Assembly: GCA_003008705.1 (NCBI GenBank) | Contig: PDUO01000018.1 | Coordinates: forward strand, 88,630-152,629 | Length of the DNA stretch: 64,000 nt | Source: Pezicula radicicola | Taxonomy: Eukaryota; Ascomycota; Leotiomycetes; Helotiales; Dermateaceae | Reading direction: 5' to 3' | Shown here: in pieces, positions 33,676 to 46,281 of the stretch | How positions within the stretch are numbered: the first letter of the stretch is position 1 | Layout: each line of letters opens with the position of its first letter | The notes under the pieces: generated by a model | Databases searched by the model: none | The model's input: only the letters and a program-made list of their open reading frames with translations | What the model was told of the DNA's origin: nothing | Made by a program: the position numbers and the translations under genes

Positions 33676-34612
33676 ATGGTGGGAAGGTCACACAAGCATG
33701 CGCCGTGGAGGAAATCGATCCTCATTCCATTCTGGACTCTGCAAACCTTTTTCATGCTCATTATCATTGCGCTTCTTGCTCTTGCAATTGGCGTCGTGAT
33801 TTCGAACGAAGGACAACTGGAGAACGATGGGATAAGCACATCTGTTGTACACACAGCGACTGAAATGTTGTATATATCCCTATGTACCGCGAGGCTCAAA
33901 TTTTGCTAATGCGATTTTATTAGAATCGTGCCAGTCTGGATTACCCTGGCCGCAATTTGCATAATCTTGACCCTCACCGAAATCATCCTTCTCGCCGGAA
34001 ACAGATTGAAACCGCTTTTCTTCTTAGTTTCTAATGTAATCAAAAGCACCATATGGACTGTACTATTTGTGTTGGATTTGATCTCTGCCATTAGTTCTAC
34101 TGGGAGGACCACTATTGTTGGCGTTATTGTTGATGTTATTTTATTGTAAATTCCCTGTCATATTCCATACTTTTAGCAGGTCCAATACTGACCATTTCCT
34201 CTTCATGCTGTCCTTTTATGGACCTCTAATCTATGGCTCTGGAATCTACCACAAATTCCGCCGCGATAAAAAGGCATACACGCCGGTCGACCACTCCCAG
34301 GATACCTCCTACCTACCCCAAACCACAGGCGAATACGGTCATTTTGCATCCATAACCCCAGGACGCGACATAGAAGCAGGATCGGCCCCTAGTTACTCAT
34401 ACAACGATCCGAGAGATTCAAGGCTCGAGCCATATAGTGCAGCGAAGAACACCCATGGAGGATATTCGGATCTGCAGGCTGTGGAACATACTTTTGGGCG
34501 TTCGAGTTCGCCCAGTCTTCATGCGGCACCCTTAATGAGAGAAGTGCCGCAGGTTATTGTACAGCACCATGATGAGCAAGTTCACGATGGACAGGTTTTT
34601 GAGATGAAGTAG
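33676..34612 (+). CDS. small multi-pass membrane protein with anomalous third exon boundary
   Basis: Exon 1 is 33676..33869 and exon 2 is 33924..34145; intron 1 (54 nt) has GTATAT, TGCTAAT and TTATTAG. Exon 3 ends at 34612. The second intron begins at the GTAAAT at 34146, but its end is unclear: a 34-nt GT-AG intron ending 34179 (282 aa) keeps phase, while a 61-nt interval ending 34206 has a good branch (ACTGAC) and pyrimidine tract but ends in AT (273 aa). The protein has about four membrane helices (residues about 14-35, 65-85, 90-140 in two, then LSFYGPLIYGSGIYHKFRR) and a 120-residue polar, Tyr/Ser/His-rich cytosolic tail. This pattern is common in unnamed fungal membrane proteins. Function unknown. 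Confidence 0.7.
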
Positions 34613-37556
34613 TCTTGGTGCTCTGTTTTGTATATATGGGATTCTTTGCGGATAGAAATTTACTTGGGAGATGGATACCAGAGGTGTTCTGGCGCTGCTT
34701 GCTGCTCAATGTATTATGTTTTACATAGATGAATGGCATAATTTTCAGTCAAGCTTTTAGTGGACTAGCAGCTCTGTCAGTGATCGCAAGAGTCTTGCAC
34801 AGGTATCGTCGTCCATTCACAGTGGCACATTAAGCTTATGAAACAAGATTGAATTCAATCTCGTTTTCTGTCATTATCAAGTCTCCTTTTATGCTTATCA
34901 AGTATTTCCTTTTATGCTTATCAAGTATTTCCTTTATCAAATGGCTAGGGTAGCTAAAACCACGAAAAAAGAGACATCAATTGACCATGTCAATGTGACA
35001 AGCGTAACGTGAGAAGGATTGGAATTCCAAATTCCAAAAGCAGAGATGATAGATTAGATGAAAAGATGCTCCTACCATGAAATTGAGTCTTGTAAAGAAA
35101 AAATCCAACCTTTAGGACAGGATTTTTGGCCATATCCACACCTACCTTACGGAATATCAAGGGACTCGCTAATTAAGCGAGCCCCTATTATCCCATCCCG
35201 TCTCCTGTCCCAGCATTTTTGGTAACAAGCATGCAAGCTGCAAGTCATCTGCGGTCAACAAAACCCAATTTGTTTTTTTTTAGTTTTTTTTTTAGCTTAA
35301 TTAAAATTCTCACAAGAACCATGCCCATTTTGTTATGTATTGTCTATCTTCACACAGATAATCTGTAGATGCGAGAAACAGTGACAGGCAATTATTCCAT
35401 TTCATATTACATCCGGTAAAGTTACCATGCCATCATCCGAGAACCTTTTTATTGCATCTTGTGCATGCAAATCTTAAGATTTCTTCCTTTGTGGAGTAAA
35501 CGTCTATCTACTTAGCGGTCTGGTGGGGTATTTTATTGCTTTTGGTTCGTATATCGTGCTTGCATGCATACATAGCGTGGCTACGAATAACGGTTCAGCT
35601 GCGTTGGAAGCATGTGGGACACGCGGCTAGCAACGAGTGGCTTGTGGGGGTTGATCCGATTATTTTTAAGCAATGTGGGAAAGGGACGGAACGGTGATGT
35701 GAAAAGTTTGTTCTTCTACGCCTGTTATCTTAATATGCAGAGTTTGCTCATTTTGGGGTTATCTTCCAGAACTTGAATACCAGCTTTGTGCTGATTTTAG
35801 AGTGCCATAAATTACTCAAGTTTTTCGTTCTTTCAGGCAAGAAAAAAATACTAGTATTTTAGAATCGTAGAATGTTCGTGGCGGTATTATCAAATAACAA
35901 TGTCTGTACCTTAGACATAAATCCAAATAGCTACAGGTACCTAGGCACACAACACATAGAGGTAGAAAAAGATGGTTTAGTAAGAAAAACAGGTCAGAGT
36001 CTGAGAGGTGTACAATACTAAGATCTCTTTCAGAGTACCGGCATAATATCTTTTTGGCCTCCATGGGGAAGTCTTCCTCTCTCCCTTTGGAATCTAGACA
36101 GGACGGGTATTAGATCTCGTAACGAGTGCGGGAATCTGAGCGATCGATCTCGGTTAGTCCCACGAGAATAAGCACACAAGAAGTCGTATCATCCTGCTTT
36201 GTTCTGACCTGGCGTTTGGTATCCAATGAACATCCGGACTCCTTCTAAATCAGCTTAGGGCATTGTGTTCCACACACACATTCTTATGCGAGAAAATATT
36301 GAAGTCAAAAATTCTCGCTATGAGAATGACGTATGCCATTCAACTGCATCTTCGTTACCAACGACGCACAAGATGAATGAGTATACAAACAGCCTTTTGA
36401 TTTCAACCATAGCCGCTACCTGATCAATTGCTTCAAAGGGACTGAAGGCGTCTTCCAGTCAACCAGTCTCCTAAGCTGTTCTACCGAACAGTATTTCGAA
36501 TTCCGAAACCTCATATTCCCCCTCGAATTCGTTGACCAACCACCACCTCGGTTACGTCTTAGCAGAGCAGAATGTTCTCCACCTTAGCGCCAACAAAAAT
36601 AAATAGTTATCGCGAATAGGTTTTCGTGATGTAGAAGGGTTAGTTGGGAGTGACTGAGTTTAGTGAGGTGGTTGAGAGGACGGAATATGATACTAGGTCT
36701 ATAAGCAAAGGCATTACTACTACTGTATTGGTATCTAATGTTACTAGGATGACGTTTGAACGCCAGTTTATAACGTAGTTAGTAATTTGTCATTTAGGAA
36801 ACTCATAGGCAAACTAAAAGCCATTGATATGGGCAAAGAATGTAGTACAATAGAAGAGCTTAGTTAATTTAGTCACGTGGACGTGAGAAATGCCTGACAG
36901 TACATCAATATGAAGTTCCCTTCTTCGACGTACACTTCTTAAGTGAGATTCTTAATGCCCAATAGGTTTAGGTATAATGAGAAGGATAGACCATGTATCC
37001 TTGCCCACGTGATCATATTAGCCTACGGCCGTTTCAGGAATGACTTCATCGGACTCTTCTTCGCAGTTACGCACGTAAAATAGAGCAACTCAGCATCCAT
37101 TGACTTCGATCTCGAAAGTCTACACTGATAAAAACCATTGAAACACCAAAGAGCTCGCACAGCTGTCCAAGATAAGTTTAGCTTATTTCCCTCTCCGCCC
37201 AACACTGATTGGCATGAATGGATGAAGCGAGGGCGAAGAGTCGCAAAGAAAGCCCATCTCAAGTGAGGCTATGGCAGAGTCTCTTCGCAACTATGATGAT
37301 GCGACCGTATAGTACTGTTGCACTTGGAGTGATGGAAGTTATAAGAGCAAAGTGCACCTACTGGTTGAGAAGTCTTCATACCGAGCTTCACGCATCTTCT
37401 CTGTCAGCAATACAAGTCATGACCAACAATACACATCCAACAGCGGCCTCATAACAAAAATACAAAAAAACTACTCAGACGGTAGCCGAAGCATCATTTC
37501 CAACTTCAGAACATATTATTTCATCTAAGACCCAACTACTAGCTCACAACAGCGAA
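34613..37556. other. 2.9-kb AT-rich intergenic region
   Basis: No gene is supported. It holds a 21-23-nt tandem repeat (34874-34938), poly-T tracts near 35272-35292, and an E-box-like CACGTG near 36884 and 37003. Short frames near 37218 and 35816 lack support. Confidence 0.5.
34874..34938. repeat. three-copy 21-23-nt tandem repeat
   Basis: Units start with TTATCAAGT and end with TTTTATGC; the starts are at about 34874, 34895 and 34918. The third copy is truncated. Confidence 0.8.
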
Positions 37557-37838
37557 ATGTGTGGCCGTCGCAACCGATGTCAAGGTCGCCGGGCTCGTTC
37601 TAGTCTGTTTCGACTTGCCATTCAGTATGCCGTCGACAGAAGCCAACAGAAGAAGATAGCTCAAGGCAACGCAGCCGGCCGATATTCCCAAGAGATGAAC
37701 TTTCAATCCCAGAAGCAGGAGTGGGGAAGCTACCTAGGCGCGCAAGTCCAGCGAGGTGACAGATCTCTGGCTAGACCTCCCAGGTATGAAGATGCTGTGA
37801 GGGTCAGGGACTCGAAGGACGGTTGGGTTGATATTTGA
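37557..37838 (+). CDS. small basic protein, 93 aa, with a PPxY-type motif
   Basis: A single ATG-led frame in an A-rich start context (GCGAAATG) ends in TGA. The N-terminal half is Arg-rich (MCGRRNRCQGRRARSS). The middle is Gln-rich and helical, and the end reads RPPRYEDAVRVRDSKDGW, with PPRY matching the PPxY motif that binds WW domains of NEDD4-type ubiquitin ligases. No signal peptide. I do not recognise a family, although small proteins with this kind of ending do occur in ascomycetes. Length and composition make a real gene likely but not certain. Confidence 0.5.
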   Translation: MCGRRNRCQGRRARSSLFRLAIQYAVDRSQQKKIAQGNAAGRYSQEMNFQSQKQEWGSYLGAQVQRGDRSLARPPRYEDAVRVRDSKDGWVDI

Positions 37839-39928
37839 AACTCCAAGTTTGGGGTATTTACGAAAGATGAGAGGAGTTGTGGGTCTTTTTTTTTTTTTTT
37901 TTGCTACCCTGTACGATCACGTAGGACATAAGATAGGAACTTGGGAAGGAGGTCAGTAGGCAAGGATATGTTTCGAGTTGGTTATCGATATTTTCTTTTG
38001 CGATGAATTTTTCCAGCAGGGAAGAGTTTTTTTCTTGATGAAACTTGGTAGAAACAACATAGACCGCCATAAACGCATATTTTCTTAAGCCAGGGTTCTC
38101 GACTTAAATCTCTCTGACTCGTAAAAACCTCGTGCAGATCTAGAAGTAGGACCGTGAAGACAAAAGGGTCTTCTCACTTGAATCTGGGCTGCACGAGACT
38201 CTCGTCTATTGTGGAAGGCCTGACTGTGAGACATAACTTTATGTATTTATGCATGTTTATACGCTCTGAACGCCAAGCCATCAGGATTTCGGGCGTCGTT
38301 GCGACGCAAGGAGTCAACAACACACAACGTCCAGCCTGCCATATACTTCGAGAAGCAAAGTGTATGGCTCTTTCCATGGGCTTGCAGGGAGTCGGGCACC
38401 TCACTACAGCCCCGCAAGGAGCAAATAAAACAGACCCCCTCGTCTGGAGACTAGAAGTCCCCTTGGGCGTACAGCAGGAGTCCCGCGACAGACGCAAGAT
38501 AGCGATGCCAACGAAGCAACTTGTTCGAATTTTCATCTGAAGTCTGCCACGACCCTGGGACCTTCAGGGACTTCCCCTCGAGATCGAATGCAGTGGTGAG
38601 GGTCTTTCCATTCCTTCGATCCAGCTCTACAGCAATGGAGGGATATCGTTGTCGACGGCTTTCCGCGGAGGACGGATGATGCCGCTTGTTGCTGTACGTC
38701 GCTATCGTATCTCATTATCTGACGAACTATATGATCATCATATGAAAACCAACTTCACGGGTGCTGTGCCCATGCACATGTTTTTTATTCTTTGGTACAG
38801 GTAGGCAAGTTTGCTGGGTGACGTCGGTGATGGAAGCATAATTCATAAGGAAAAGTGCAGCGAGTTCCCACTCGGCTGCATAAAAGGATGCAAAAGCGGA
38901 TGCAAATCAATGTACCGGCGACCTGGCAGAAGCAATTAATCAAACGAGAAGGTGAAGAGCAGCAAGTGAGCAAGCAACGAGTACTTACTACTGTACAGTG
39001 TACATGGACTCGAGGCCCCGAAGGTTCCCAGAGGCGACTGGCAAGTAGATCCGGGTCGCTATGCCTTGCCTGTCTATGCAGAGTACACTGCAGCTGTCAA
39101 AAGTGCTAACGACGGGCCCGATCTCTCAACCCGAAACCTTATGGGCTCGCCACATGTGTAACACAACTCTCCTTGCCATCTTGACTTTGGTGTGTCTGAC
39201 TCTCTTACACTCACTCTCTCTTCACTTCTCCTCTTTGCGATTCCGAGGACGTGGCCGACTTCATCAGCTGATGTCCACCATCGTGTCCGCCAAAGTTGAC
39301 GTGCTATCGTTTAGTTCACCTGACTTCTAGTATCTTGGGGGAAGGGGGAGAGGGGAGAGGGGAGAGGGGAGATGCCGGCATGGCGTTAATCCAATGTCAG
39401 CCCATAGACCGTTTGAGCACGATAGCCTTGTGGCTAGATCAATAATACAAATCAATAGGTAGCACCACAGGGCGGGTTACCCTTGTCTGCGGCGCGTCTA
39501 TGTAGTTGGATGTACTTTATAGTCGCTTGCTAGCTCTCCAAGGGTCCTTCAGAGGCCTAAGAGACTTCAGAGGCTTCAGAGGCTTAGCGACCATCTTTTC
39601 CTCCTTACGCCGAACTGGTCGCTAATTCTGTCAGAAATTCAGAACTGACAGCTCGATAAGCTCCACCAGCAAGCACCAGCAATCTATGCCCCGACAGCCT
39701 CCAGTCCAAACTTGGAATGCATGCCAAGCTAGCTCCTGAAGCTCTCGCTGTCCGCCAAAGTATAACGCTGCAAAAGCGTGCAAGAGCTGGAGCTCCCTTC
39801 TGCCATCCATATATCAGCTCGTTATCCTTCGTCATTAATTTCTTTGCACAAGAACAAAAACACAACGTGCTTTTCATATATTGTGAATAAGTGGCTTTAC
39901 TTCCAACGTTATTCTTCAACAGCCCTTC
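37839..39928. other. intergenic with G-rich and short tandem repeats
   Basis: No gene is supported. Overlapping frames on both strands at 38154-38540 look like chance. It contains a G-run tract (39337-39372) and CTTCAGAGG repeats (about 39547-39585). Confidence 0.5.
39337..39372 (+). repeat. G-run tract, potential G-quadruplex
   Basis: Five G runs of four or five, separated by AA or AGA, make up a GGGGAGA tandem on the plus strand, about 560 bp before the ATG at 39929. Confidence 0.85.
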
Positions 39929-41059
39929 ATGTCTACTCCACATTCTTCATCCATAACAAGGCGTTCACCACCGTTGCAGAAGGAATCCCGCGCGCAAGAA
40001 GGATCCATTATTGATCCTCAAGATATGTCCCCGCCCTTCCAAAACGATGTCCTACGACACTGGCGAATCCCATCACCATTTTCCGTCAACTTTGATACCA
40101 GCAAGGACTCCAAGATGGCCGACGAACTACATCTCATTCCCTCATTTCCTGTTCCTACCTCAAGTAAAGCCAAGCGAGTAGCTATTGCATCTGAATTTCT
40201 ACCGAAAGACGTTCGGCAAAGAATATCAATTATTTCTAACGGCTCCATCCCTTCTGATCCGGGCATGATTGAGGATTCGCATGGCTGGTCAGACAGTGAC
40301 ACTTCTTTCGACGATGAACGAAATCATCGCCAAACCTCAGACGAGATATGGGACTCGTTCTGGACCACCAACGAACCTCAACCTGTCAAACCAAAATCAA
40401 GGAGTGCTTCACCCGCAAATAATATTTCCACCCCAGCTGCAGTTACAGGAATTCGTCGTCGAGAGGCTCATCAGTCGCCACCACGACGACCGGCACCTCT
40501 ACAGAACATTCTATCCAATTACTCTGCCTTCCCCGACCAAAGACCCTCTACTTCACACCGGCCCGCCACTTCTCACCCACAAGAACCCACACATGTTCCT
40601 CACAAGTCATGGCCTCTTCCTACCGATACCACCAAACCTGTTCGTCCATCCTACCGCACACGCGCATACACATCGCCAACCAAGCCTTCTCAACTAAGCA
40701 GATGCACCACACCCAACTCTGGCTCTCCCCCCGAAGACAACTCTGCAGCCCCTTCAGCAAGCAACCTTCAAGTAGGAACACCAATTTACTCCAAATCAGC
40801 ACCAATCACTCCCAACACTTCTAACTTCCCTCAAAGCCTCATGGAGCTGATGGAAAAGAGCGTCTTCGAGGATGATGACGAGGATGAGAATGGCAAGACC
40901 GGTCTTGTAGCTCTGGCTGTGCGACTACATCTTCGAACTGCCAGTACTGGCAGTTCCAAAGATACAGAATCCAAGCGCGCACAGTTCAAGAAGCAGAAGA
41001 AGAACACGAGGTGGAGTGCTGGTGAAGCACTGAAGGGCGTTTTTGGTATGAAGAAGTAA
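39929..41059 (+). CDS. hypothetical disordered protein, 376 aa, intronless
   Basis: One uninterrupted ATG-led frame runs from 39929 to a TAA at 41057-41059. The sequence is rich in Ser, Pro and Thr with many phosphorylatable SP/TP sites (for example SPPRRPAP, TPNSGSPPED). More ordered stretches are residues 35-100 (VLRHWRIPSPFSVNFD ... FLPKDVRQRISI) and the C-terminal 70 residues, which begin with a helix (LMELMEKSVFEDDDEDE) and end in a basic segment (RAQFKKQKKNTRWSAGEALKG). No membrane segment or signal peptide. Family unknown to me. Codon use and the absence of stops over 1.1 kb support a real gene. Confidence 0.8.
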   Translation: MSTPHSSSITRRSPPLQKESRAQEGSIIDPQDMSPPFQNDVLRHWRIPSPFSVNFDTSKDSKMADELHLIPSFPVPTSSKAKRVAIASEFLPKDVRQRISIISNGSIPSDPGMIEDSHGWSDSDTSFDDERNHRQTSDEIWDSFWTTNEPQPVKPKSRSASPANNISTPAAVTGIRRREAHQSPPRRPAPLQNILSNYSAFPDQRPSTSHRPATSHPQEPTHVPHKSWPLPTDTTKPVRPSYRTRAYTSPTKPSQLSRCTTPNSGSPPEDNSAAPSASNLQVGTPIYSKSAPITPNTSNFPQSLMELMEKSVFEDDDEDENGKTGLVALAVRLHLRTASTGSSKDTESKRAQFKKQKKNTRWSAGEALKGVFGMKK

Positions 41060-43183
41060 ATCATTCATCTTTCCTGAGCTGGCTTGATATTATTCTTTTC
41101 TTCATGGCATTGCTTGCATCTAGCTGCACGGAAGTGTATTTTCTTTTCTATGTTTTTCTACATGTTTTGATGAATCATGATGATATGTTAGATGGATGGG
41201 TATTAAAAAAGGTGTCACTGTCTGCATTCTGTGGAACACAGTTGGAAGAAGAAAATACATTCTGCGGTTCATATATTTTCTCTGATGGCTTTAGTAGCTG
41301 GAAGATATAAGGGCGTACGAACTGCTGGTCATTCAGCTCTTGCGGGGTTATTATAGTCACGAACACGAATTCATGAGATAATGATGATCGCAAAGTATAA
41401 TAATTTATTCGAAATTTTCTCTTTGAAATTGCTGTGTTGGTGATTTTTTGTGTAGCTTTGCGACGATGGCCTTCTGAGCTTATACTTTGTCAATCTTACC
41501 TTGTTAAGGTAAGGATATGCAAGTACAATGGCTCCCTTGATGGAAAGCGTCATAACACCCTTTCACAAGGCAATGCTCCATACCCCTTACAAGTCACTCC
41601 CTCACAGACACAACAATAGCCTTAGAATCTTTCAATCCCTAAATCCAACTTTGAAAGGCTCAATTGAATAAGTCCTGCTGTAATGTGACACTCACTGGGA
41701 AATCTCGAACAAAGACAATATATCCAGGTACGTAGATCACTAACTTGATTTGATTCTCCGTCGATGAATATTTTTCTCTCCTGTACTGTACAAGGAATCA
41801 CATGTAAACTAGAATTCCATCCGTAGGGATCTACAAGTAACGTAAAGAAAGTCAATAACCACACGAAAGAGCCAATAAGAAAGGTCCCAACACGACCCCT
41901 CATTTAGTATAAGAAGACTTGATCATCTTTAGTATAACTTAGAGTGTGCCTCTTCAAAAATGGCGTCTTTCATAATGTAACTATAGATATAAAAATCCTT
42001 ATCAAAAAGTGTAGATCTCAAACCCACGTGCTCGCCAACATTGATAATCATCAAACAAATTACTACATTATGTCATCAGATCACTCCTTTCTAACTAAAT
42101 TTATAGCTAACACTGAATATACTTACAAACTCATACAGCGCCGATACACCAATTCAGTTACCACAGACACAATTCATCTAATAGAAACCACAAACCGGAT
42201 GCAAAACTTCCTCTGCACTGTACAACCATCATCAAAACCACACTACTAAATCGCCACACCCACCATCCATCTGCCGCGTCATTATATAAAATAAGTACAT
42301 TAATTGCCACACTGTCATCTTCTCATCAACTAAAACAAGTGCCGTACATTGATCGCCACATGGAAACCTGACTACCATTAACCAAACCCAGCCTCTTCCG
42401 TATCCGTAGATAGCGTCATAGTACACATCAAAACGCTTCTAACACTTTCCTTTCCTTTCCTTTCTATTACTACTCCTAAATAGCGTCATAGCCCACAGTA
42501 TCATCATCAACAACAAATTTGCCTCCCCCAACCAACCCGGAAACGGAAATCCTTTCTTTCAGTTAGCCTTAGTGTAATAACCCTAATCTCATGCAGCGAC
42601 GTAATCAACAAATATCCTAGTACCTCATAATCGATCTAAAATGACGTCCAGCGCCACACTGTCAACCTTCCCTAAAAACGGGAACATGGTTCACAATGTT
42701 TCATACGCCGGAAATGACATTCTATCGATTCAACAATTAAGTATACGGCAACTACCATAGCACATGGGTCCGCGTTAGACTTGATACCGAACAAAAAATC
42801 TGGGGTATTGACTAGATGATTTAGTGTTTTCGAATGAGTCGGCGTGGTTGGCGCTTATTTTAGGGTAGGTAACTAATCATGCTAGTATAGCTTGTTGCTA
42901 TACTTGAAAAAGGAGCTAGAGAATCGTACGGGTTAGAGGGTTTTATTTTCATGGTAGCGAAGATACCAGAAGACTGGGTTTGGAAAGGTAGTGAAAGGTT
43001 TTTGTTCGGGTGGACCTCTAGACGCGGTGGATGTGGATGTGGGTGACTAAGATGGATGCGTCCCAGGGAACTGGAGACCAGAGATTTTTGCATAAGCGTA
43101 AATCCCAAGAACCAAAAACTCTCGAGATTAGTTAAAGACCGGATTGAGAAATCGTGTTTGAAGTGGAAGGTGTTGTATCTGCT

Positions 43184-43560
43184 GTAATCCAAGTAGAAAA
43201 TTCGGGAAGTCGAAGCGAGTACCGTATTAACAGTTGAGCGAGTCCCGAGTACTAAGTTTCGCCGAGGACAAGTATATCGGATTTAATGTGATTTGTGAAA
43301 AAGAGAATTCTAGACACCGTACATGTTGCATGAATATGTGGTCGCTGGACAAAGGATGTAATCTGGGAAAGTAAAAGCGAGTGAGTGCCGTACCTAAGTT
43401 AAGCGAGTCCCACGTACCAAACTTCGTACTCAAAGACAAGTGGTCTAATTTTGAGAAAGAGATCATTCTAGGATGTATCTCATGAGATGCTGAATAACGA
43501 ACATAGAGGTAATCAAGCCCGGGAAGTGGAGACAAACACGTTTTACACATGTGAGCCTCA
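43184..43560. repeat. degenerate direct repeats
   Basis: Three copies begin with GTAATC near 43184, 43358 and 43509, each followed by GGGAAGT or GGGAAAGT. The first two are then followed by GCGAGT, CCGTA, AGCGAGTCC, a TACYAARYTTCG word and GACAAGT in the same order. Copies differ by many transitions and small indels, as in old or mutated repeats. Confidence 0.6.
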
Positions 43561-45206
43561 AGACCGACACTTCAGGCTTCCTTAGATGACAAGTATCGTA
43601 CGATGGAATTCCGCAAGAGGAAAAATATTGGCAATGATACTTTGGATGCGTTTATATAAAATAACGGTCATTGTTCAGAAGTTTGCAAGTGGGCAAGCGG
43701 AGACGAAGCGAATTGTAGTTTACGAAGTAGAGGTCCAAAAGTGCAACTGCAGTCGGTGTAGATGGCTGAATTTGGAAAGACGCTGCCACGGGTATTCTAG
43801 AGGATTGATGGTTGAATCCGAGATTTGAACCCGCGGAGATATGGGTTTGCAATTTTTGACGCTGACTGCTGATTAAGGTCTAACTGCCAATTATCTGCTG
43901 AAACACGAGTGAGCTAATGGCAAGAGGTGAGGGAAATGTGCCTTGTAGTTCATGGTCGTTTTCGCATTTGGATGTGGATATGGATGGAAGAAAGTCCGTT
44001 TCCGAATGCGGAGAGTTGGAGTGCAGAGCATGATGAGGATGCCGGAAACGGATACTGACCAATTTAGCTGGACTGTGTGTGCGGGTGAGAACGTTCACTG
44101 GGACCATATAAAAAATAATATAAATACTATTGCACTGCCCTCTGGTTTCTACGGTTCATCAACTGAAATACTTTCATTTTCCATATTTCACCGGTGTATA
44201 GAAGGCTATCGGACCCTTTTTGGGCCACATCATTTTATCTACAGAAATCAAACAACTAAAGGTTTCTAGAAGGATTCTAAGTCACCTAAGCTCCTAGGTA
44301 GAGAACTTGTTTAAATAGCACTATAGATTATTTCAGATAATAAATAAAGAATTTACTTAAACAAGCAAGTCACTCAAATACCTGAGTTGCTTAAATAAGG
44401 TTAGTTTCTACCCTATATAACTATTATACTCTGTATCTGTCACGTAGTAGGGACTGCGTTAGTCTTCCTAATAAAGTAGGTGGCTTAGAGTCTATATAGA
44501 CAAACCTCTAGATATTAGTTTCTTCGAAAAAAAAATTGATATGGCCTAAAAGGGCTCAATAACCTTCCATACATGTGATCTCGCTTCGAAAAGGAGAGAA
44601 AGCAATACGTTAATTGCTTAGGTATAAAGTGTAGGTTTTCTTTGGAGATGTGTGCTGAGCTCTTGCTACAGAAGCGAAATTTTGGATGGTTTACTATAAT
44701 TGTTACTATTAGAAATTCAACGGTTTCTAGGTGAAGAAAACTAACCTAAATATACAGGACAAACAAAACATAGGCAGAATGGGAGCAAGATCTCACTAAG
44801 TGCTTATATCACGTGATCTACATGAAACCCAGCGCTCTATCTAGGTCTCTAATAAATGGTTGCCGTTGAAAGAAAGACTTCAATTGACAACAAATGATAC
44901 TCTTGTCGTAGCTATGCACTCCATATGAGCCAAGTTTTATGTAGAAGCTCTGGTAGTAAAATGGGTATGTGGCTTTGACTATTGACGTCAGAACCGCCGT
45001 TGAAGATAAACATCACTTGCAATACTTTTAGACCAAGTCTTCTCCCTCCGTTCACAGTCACACTCATAGCTAAGGTTTCGGGGAGCTAGGAAAGGAGTTC
45101 AGGGTAGGTACCTCCTTCCTTCAGTCAACTTCGTCTGCAAGGACAACAACACCCTGAATACCCTGAAACCCCTGGAGAAAGAAAAACTCGAGAATGAATC
45201 TATAAA

Positions 45207-45563
45207 TCATAGCAATGAAGTCCTTGCTTTACAGGAACAAGCCTGACCTCTGTTCAATTCTTCGGCATCCAATTTTGCTCGCTCAGGTTGAGCCTTAACG
45301 ACGTCAGAGTCCTTGGGTTGGAACTGCGAACAGCGACAGTGTGGGGGGAAAAGGCGGAATATGTACTGGTAAAGTACGCGCATCGTGTTGAGCATGGCAT
45401 TTTGATACGTCGCAATGGTGCACTTGTACCAAAGCTCTGTAGTGCATGGGACTACACAGTCGTTCACAGCCCTAGAAGGGTCGTAGCATAGTTGAAGTTG
45501 CTGCATCCAGCTGAGCATGAGGTGGTGTACGAATTCTCTCGGGCAGCCACAACATAAGCGCAT
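45207..45563 (-). CDS. doubtful Cys-rich ORF, 118 codons
   Basis: An ATG-led frame of 118 codons with 11 Cys and no signal peptide. It has no splice signals that would extend it and no recognisable domain. It stands alone in a gene-poor region, so it may be chance; it is listed because it is the longest ATG-led frame there. Confidence 0.2.
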   Translation of the reverse strand: MRLCCGCPREFVHHLMLSWMQQLQLCYDPSRAVNDCVVPCTTELWYKCTIATYQNAMLNTMRVLYQYIFRLFPPHCRCSQFQPKDSDVVKAQPERAKLDAEELNRGQACSCKARTSLL

Positions 45564-46281
45564 CCCTTGTAATGAGTGCCTGCATCAATTCTCTCTCCGG
45601 GTCGCTTAGAATGCCAATCCATGCTGTTAATTCTCAAAATAGACGATCCAAGTCAAATACAAAAGGACGCGTATTATTTGCAGACACCCAGCCAAGGGGT
45701 AAGCATCCTGGCGTCTCAGAAAGGCGCTGACCGCATGCGGGCATTTGCTGTCAACGACTGAGCTGACACCAGCACCAACAATCCACATAAACCATCTCAC
45801 TCAGACTACGAAAAGCGATGCGATGTCTGTGAAGCGCCAGGAGTCCCGTAAGTGCAGTCCAAAGCCTCATTCTTGTTCTTGTTCTTGTGAAGTGGAGTCC
45901 AAACATCTCCTACAAATATGTCATCTCCCCAACACGAGTTCTTGTTGGTGAGGCGAGGCGAGGGGAATCTGAACGAAGCGAACTAACTAGGTACTATACT
46001 CTGGAATGCAAACCTTCAACACCACAGGTCGTACTTGCGTTATCCAGTTCTTAAGACGAGATATCTCCCACTTCATTTCTGTCGTCATCATAAATCCAAC
46101 GACGAACACCAAAAGCCATTCAACAAAAAGTTAGGAGGGAGAAGAAGAACCTTTTAATCAATCCTATCTATCCTCCTCAAAAACTCCTTTTGGATATATC
46201 CACATCCCTCGGCTTATTCTTCGCTTCGACAACCATTCAAGCTTTGAAATATATCCTCCAAACAGAAACACGACCAAAAAC

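Larger units (their letters stand above)
41060..46281. other. 5.2-kb AT-rich, gene-poor region with decayed repeats
   Basis: No supported gene. Contents seen: a (CTTTC) run at 42445-42464, three degenerate direct copies of about 150-175 bp between 43184 and 43560, an AT-rich stretch with TTGTTTAAATA / TTTACTTAAACAA near 44311-44365, and a (TTCTTG) repeat near 45870-45888. A 118-codon minus frame at 45563-45207 begins with ATG and is Cys-rich, but nothing else supports it. Confidence 0.5.

Noticed and set aside
38154..38540. Overlapping frames of about 120 codons on both strands
   Set aside because: The two strands are open over the same bases, neither has a domain, and sequence is low in typical protein patterns.
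43790..43850. A tRNA-like T-arm (GGGTTCAAATCTCGG on the minus strand)
   Set aside because: No acceptor stem, D-arm or anticodon arm can be built around it.
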